Of a stretch of DNA of 64,000 nt, positions 60,510 to 64,000 are shown one piece after another. The stretch is from Brenneria rubrifaciens (GTDB lineage: Bacteria; Pseudomonadota; Gammaproteobacteria; Enterobacterales; Enterobacteriaceae). Position numbers and translations under genes: made by a program. The notes under the pieces are model-generated. The model did no database searches and was not told the origin of the DNA. It saw only the letters and a list, made by a program, of their open reading frames with translations. How positions within the stretch are numbered: position 1 is the first letter of the stretch; every line of letters starts with the position of its first letter. Location: positions 3,348,001-3,412,000 of the forward strand of contig NZ_CP034035.1 in the NCBI RefSeq assembly GCF_005484945.1. Reading direction: 5' to 3'.

Positions 60510-62009
60510 TCAAGGCAGATGCCCCGTATCCATACCGTCAGGCGCCGCATCCCGGACCGCGCTTTCATGCGCCGTAGCCTGTTCCGCCAGAGAAGGCGCG
60601 ATCGAACGTTTGATTTCCACGCCCAGATGACGAAACCCTTCCGCCTGACCGATGAGATTACCACGCCCGGACGAAAGTTTATTCATTGCCTGGCGATAAC
60701 TGCCCTGCGCTTTATCAAGGCTTTGGCCCAATGTTTCCATGTCGTCCACAAATAAACGCAGTTTATCGTACAGCCGCGACGCCCGTTCAGCGATCTGCTG
60801 CGCATTACGACTCTGCTGCTCATAGCGCCACAAGTTATTGATGGTACGCAAAGCGACCAGTAATGTCGTCGGGCTAACCAGCATAATATTGTGCTTGAGC
60901 GCTTCGCTGATCAACTCAGGCTGCCTGTCAATCGCCACCAAAAAGGCCGGTTCGACGGGAATAAACATGAGGACATAATCCAGAGAACGCAGGCCCGGCA
61001 GTTGCTGATAATCTTTACCGCCCAACATGCGGATATGGCTGCGAACGGAAAGCAAATGTTCATTGAGCGCCGCCAGACGATCGGCGTCATCTTCACTGTT
61101 AAAATAGCGCTCGTAGGCCACCAGCGACATTTTGGCATCAATGACCACATCTTTGCCCTGGGGCAGACGTACGATCACATCCGGTTGCATGCGGCCGTTA
61201 GCACCGGTTTTGACACTAACCTGGGTCTGGTACTCATGCCCTTCGCGCAAGCCGGAGGCTTCCAACACGCGGCTTAGCACCACTTCGCCCCAGTTACCCT
61301 GCGTTTTATTGTCCCCTTTCAGGGCTTTGGTCAGGTTGATGGCTTCACGGGCCATCTGCGCGTTCAACTGTTGCAGGTTGCGGATTTCATGCGCCAGCGT
61401 ATGCCGCTCACGCGCTTCGGCGCCCAAACTCTCCTGAACCTGACGGCGAAACCCATCAAGCTGTTCACGCAGCGGCATGAGCAGGCGATCCAGACTCTGT
61501 TTGTTTTGCTCATCCACTTTGCGGCCGCTGTGTTCAAAAATTCGGTTGGCCAGATTCTCGAACTGCGTGGTCAGGCGCTGTTCGCTGTTTATCAGCAACC
61601 GTTGTTTTTCCTCCGCGGCTATACGGGTTTCTTCCAGACGGATGGTGACTTCCCGCAGTTCGGCTTCCTGCGCGCGGTTAATCTCCCGCAGCGTGCGGAG
61701 TTCCTGATTTAACTGACCGCACTCGTCACGCAGTTGCCCCAACTGTTGCAGCTTTTCATGACTGGCCGATAACCGGGCATGTACGTCGCGCAGTTCCAGC
61801 TCGTTTTGTCGCAGCCGTTGTTCGTCGTGTTGCCGAGCCTGCTGACTCTCGTCCAGCAACGTCTGCGTTTGCCTTAGCGTCTGTTCCAGCAGACGCTGTT
61901 CGGTGTCATATCGGGACCATCGCTGCTGTCGCATCAGGCTGGCAATCAGCCACCCCGCCAACAAGCCGACAGCACCGCCACCCAGTCCATAAAATATACT
62001 GATATCCAC
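60510..62009 (-). CDS. rmuC: DNA recombination protein RmuC
   Basis: This 499-residue protein has an N-terminal membrane helix (GLGGGAVGLLAGWLIASLM), a long coiled coil to about residue 180, then the RmuC nuclease-like domain with NWGEVVLSRVLEASGLREG and PDVIVRLPQGKDVVIDAKMSLVAYERYF. E. coli RmuC limits short-repeat inversions. I start at GTG 62009, 4 bases after GGAGG, which matches the family N-terminus; the frame opens at GTG 62033 without a ribosome site. It precedes ubiE as in E. coli, but argH and not udp lies upstream. Confidence 0.93.
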   Translation of the reverse strand: MDISIFYGLGGGAVGLLAGWLIASLMRQQRWSRYDTEQRLLEQTLRQTQTLLDESQQARQHDEQRLRQNELELRDVHARLSASHEKLQQLGQLRDECGQLNQELRTLREINRAQEAELREVTIRLEETRIAAEEKQRLLINSEQRLTTQFENLANRIFEHSGRKVDEQNKQSLDRLLMPLREQLDGFRRQVQESLGAEARERHTLAHEIRNLQQLNAQMAREAINLTKALKGDNKTQGNWGEVVLSRVLEASGLREGHEYQTQVSVKTGANGRMQPDVIVRLPQGKDVVIDAKMSLVAYERYFNSEDDADRLAALNEHLLSVRSHIRMLGGKDYQQLPGLRSLDYVLMFIPVEPAFLVAIDRQPELISEALKHNIMLVSPTTLLVALRTINNLWRYEQQSRNAQQIAERASRLYDKLRLFVDDMETLGQSLDKAQGSYRQAMNKLSSGRGNLIGQAEGFRHLGVEIKRSIAPSLAEQATAHESAVRDAAPDGMDTGHLP

Positions 62010-62163
62010 AATACCTCCGCAGGCGTCCGTCACTGTGCGTCAAGGTAAAATGATACTGTATGGATGTCCAGAGACAATTCGGCCTACGGCAACGTTTGGC
62101 GATACATTCGGTGAAAAAAAGGGAAAAATGCGAGCAGCATTCAAGGTAACCGCTGCAACAATG

Positions 62164-62187
62164 CAGGCCGGTACATTCACCGGCCTG
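62164..62187 (-). terminator. Hairpin after argH
   Basis: CAGGCCGGT pairs with ACCGGCCTG around a 6-nt loop, 18 bases after the argH stop. It is followed on the minus strand by CATTGTTGC, a poor T tract, so termination is plausible but not certain. Confidence 0.5.
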
Positions 62188-62205
62188 AGAACATGGACGG
62201 CAGGT

Positions 62206-63582
62206 TTATTCAGCCAGACGTTGTTTCGCCTCACTAATGGCTTTCGCCACCTGCTGCGGTGACACGCCGCCCTGCGCGGCGCGTTTGTCCAGACAGGACT
62301 GCAAAGACAGGATCGGATAGACATCGTCCGCGATAACCGAACTGAACTTCTGCAAATCAGCCAGCGCCAACGCTTCCAGCGCTTTGCCCTGCCGGATGGC
62401 TTCCACCACCGCTTCGCCGACGATATGGTGAGCCTCACGGAACGGCACGCCTTTCGCGACCAGATAGTCCGCCAGCTCAGTGGCATTCGCATATCCTTGT
62501 TCCGCCGCCTCCTGACAACGCGGACGTTTTACCTGAATGCCTTCCAGCACCAGACCCGCCATCATCAGACAGTCATGCCAGGTATCGAGCGCATCAAACA
62601 GGCCCTCCTTGTCTTCCTGCATGTCCTTGTTGTATGCCAGCGGCAGACCTTTCAGCGTCATCATCATCCCGGTCAGCGCACCCTGAACCCGGCCGCATTT
62701 GCCGCGAATCAGTTCCAGCGCATCCGGGTTTTTCTTCTGCGGCATCAACGATGAGCCGGACGTCACACGGTCGGAAAGCTCGACGAACGCCGCTTCGCCG
62801 CTGTTGAAGAAAATCAGATCTTCGGCAAAGCGCGACAGGTGGATCATGCCGATCGACGCATCAGACAGCAGTTCCAGCACATGGTCGCGATCGGATACCG
62901 AATCAAGGCTGTTTCGGGTCGCGGAAGCGAACCCCAGCCAACCGGCCAGTTGTTCACGGTCGATCGGGTAGGCGGTGCCGGCCAGCGCGCCGCAGCCCAA
63001 CGGGCTGACGTCCAGACGCTTCAGCGTATCTTCCAGACGGCTTTCATCACGGGCCAGCATTTCATGGTAGGCCAGGCACCAGTGGGCGAACGTGACCGGC
63101 TGCGCACGTTGCAGGTGGGTGTAACCCGGCATAACCGCGTCCTGATTTTCCCCAGCGGTAGTGACCAGCGCCTGACGCAACTGACGCACCGCCAGCAGCA
63201 GTTCGGCAATCTGCGCTTTACACCATAATTTCAGATCCGTTGCGACCTGATCGTTGCGGCTGCGCCCGGTGTGCAGCTTCTTGCCCAGATCGCCGACTTT
63301 TTCAATCAGACGCTGCTCGACCCAACTGTGGATGTCTTCCGCATCACTTTGCAGGATGATCTCCGGGTCGGCCCGGACTTCAACCAACAGCGCATTCAAT
63401 GCCTGTTCCAGTTGCTGCTGTTCCTGTTCGCTGAGCACATTGACCGTCACCAATGCTTTCGACCAGCCAACGGAGCCGATAATGTCCTGCTCCGCCAGGC
63501 GGTAATCAAACCGCAGTGAGTCATTGAACTGTTTAAACCGTTGATCTGCTGCCTGACTGAACCGACCGCCCCACAAAGCCAT
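62206..63582 (-). CDS. argH: Argininosuccinate lyase
   Basis: This 458-residue enzyme is the last step of arginine synthesis, splitting argininosuccinate into arginine and fumarate. The fumarase/aspartase signature [13 protein letters not shown] lies near residue 280, and [12 protein letters not shown] and [13 protein letters not shown] blocks are intact. I start at ATG 63582 ([10 protein letters not shown]), the family start; six upstream codons are dropped. It follows argB by 61 bases; argG is not between them, as in E. coli. Confidence 0.97.
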   Translation of the reverse strand: MALWGGRFSQAADQRFKQFNDSLRFDYRLAEQDIIGSVGWSKALVTVNVLSEQEQQQLEQALNALLVEVRADPEIILQSDAEDIHSWVEQRLIEKVGDLGKKLHTGRSRNDQVATDLKLWCKAQIAELLLAVRQLRQALVTTAGENQDAVMPGYTHLQRAQPVTFAHWCLAYHEMLARDESRLEDTLKRLDVSPLGCGALAGTAYPIDREQLAGWLGFASATRNSLDSVSDRDHVLELLSDASIGMIHLSRFAEDLIFFNSGEAAFVELSDRVTSGSSLMPQKKNPDALELIRGKCGRVQGALTGMMMTLKGLPLAYNKDMQEDKEGLFDALDTWHDCLMMAGLVLEGIQVKRPRCQEAAEQGYANATELADYLVAKGVPFREAHHIVGEAVVEAIRQGKALEALALADLQKFSSVIADDVYPILSLQSCLDKRAAQGGVSPQQVAKAISEAKQRLAE

Positions 63583-63643
63583 AACCCTTACTCCAAGCAT
63601 TCAAATAAATACGGTATCGCATCATGCCATACCCAGAAGTGGC

Positions 63644-64000
63644 TTACGCCGATATACGCGTGCCGATCGCCACGCCGTTGAACAGCGCGGGCAATTGCTC
63701 GGCATGACGCCAACTGGCGATGTCCACCGGACGCCCCAGCGCCCGCGCGGCATCCAGCGCAGCGTTGACCTTCACGATCATACCATCGGTGATGATGCCC
63801 TGAGCGATCAACTGCTCGGCTTTTTGCGCCGTCATCTCGGCGATACGCTGGCCTTTGCCGTCCAGAATACCGCTGACATCCGACAACAGGATTAAATCCG
63901 CGCCCAGCGTTGCGGCCAGCGCGGTGGCGGCCTGATCCGCGTTCACATTCATCAGATCGCCCTGTTCGGTAATCCCGATGGAGCTGACTACCGGCAAATA
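63644..64000 (-). CDS. argB: Acetylglutamate kinase, 3' part (partial)
   Basis: The last 118 residues are visible; the start lies beyond the window. [20 protein letters not shown] and [16 protein letters not shown] are the conserved amino-acid-kinase nucleotide region of ArgB, and the end [13 protein letters not shown] is typical. It phosphorylates N-acetylglutamate, the second arginine step. It is read toward argH in one operon. Confidence 0.95.
   Translation of the reverse strand, partial: YLPVVSSIGITEQGDLMNVNADQAATALAATLGADLILLSDVSGILDGKGQRIAEMTAQKAEQLIAQGIITDGMIVKVNAALDAARALGRPVDIASWRHAEQLPALFNGVAIGTRISA

Overview
The window is chromosomal DNA of a plant-associated member of the Enterobacterales. 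Most of it is a core backbone whose proteins align closely with E. coli (frdABCD, efp-epmB, pgi-lysC, metH, metA, fadBA, tatABC, ubiEJB). A type III effector gene with its chaperone, and a Mg-type hemB beside tatD, point to the Pectobacteriaceae (a Brenneria-, Lonsdalea-, Pectobacterium- or Dickeya-like organism). The family assignment is inference from gene content and not a species call.

Layout. 1-8230 is accessory. It holds the 3' end of an unidentified gene, translationally coupled to a large fusion enzyme: an acyl-thioester reductase of the cyanobacterial AAR type joined to a class III aminotransferase, PigE/TamH-like. Next come a candidate HrpL promoter, a ShcM-like chaperone and a HopM1-like effector. 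After that is a decaying minus-strand operon, with an alpha/beta hydrolase that has an octamer repeat at its start and a broken remnant of a DUF-type protein fused to an ABC ATPase. About 700 bp without genes follows. The island ends at two tRNA-Gly(GCC) genes.

8231-29413 is mostly core: tRNA-Gly x2, orn, rsgA, psd, mscM, epmA, frdABCD, ecnB, efp, epmB, a yjeI-like lipoprotein gene, pgi, the lysine riboswitch with lysC, yjbB and a DASS anion transporter. efp, epmA and epmB together encode the EF-P beta-lysylation system except EpmC. 29500-32753 is an iron-uptake pair, a hydroxamate-type TonB receptor and an AraC regulator, each preceded by a Fur-box-like site. 32950-37840 is methionine synthesis: metH, then metA with a four-unit MetJ operator.

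38108-43549 is a complete minus-strand rRNA operon (P1, P2, boxA, 16S, tRNA-Glu, 23S, 5S, terminator). Its upstream flank (hemG-trkH) is that of E. coli rrnA, while its spacer tRNA and downstream flank (metA) are those of rrnE, so the operon sits at a rearrangement junction relative to E. coli. 43613-64000 is core again: hemG, trkH, a yigZ pseudogene, pepQ, fadBA with a perfect FadR palindrome, fre, ubiD, rfaH, hemB, tatD, tatCBA, ubiB, ubiJ, ubiE, rmuC, argH and the 3' end of argB.

The most unusual content is the reductase-aminotransferase fusion, expected to turn an activated fatty acid into an amine, beside a HopM1-type effector in what looks like a mosaic accessory island next to tRNA genes. 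No CRISPR array, prophage or complete insertion sequence was seen.
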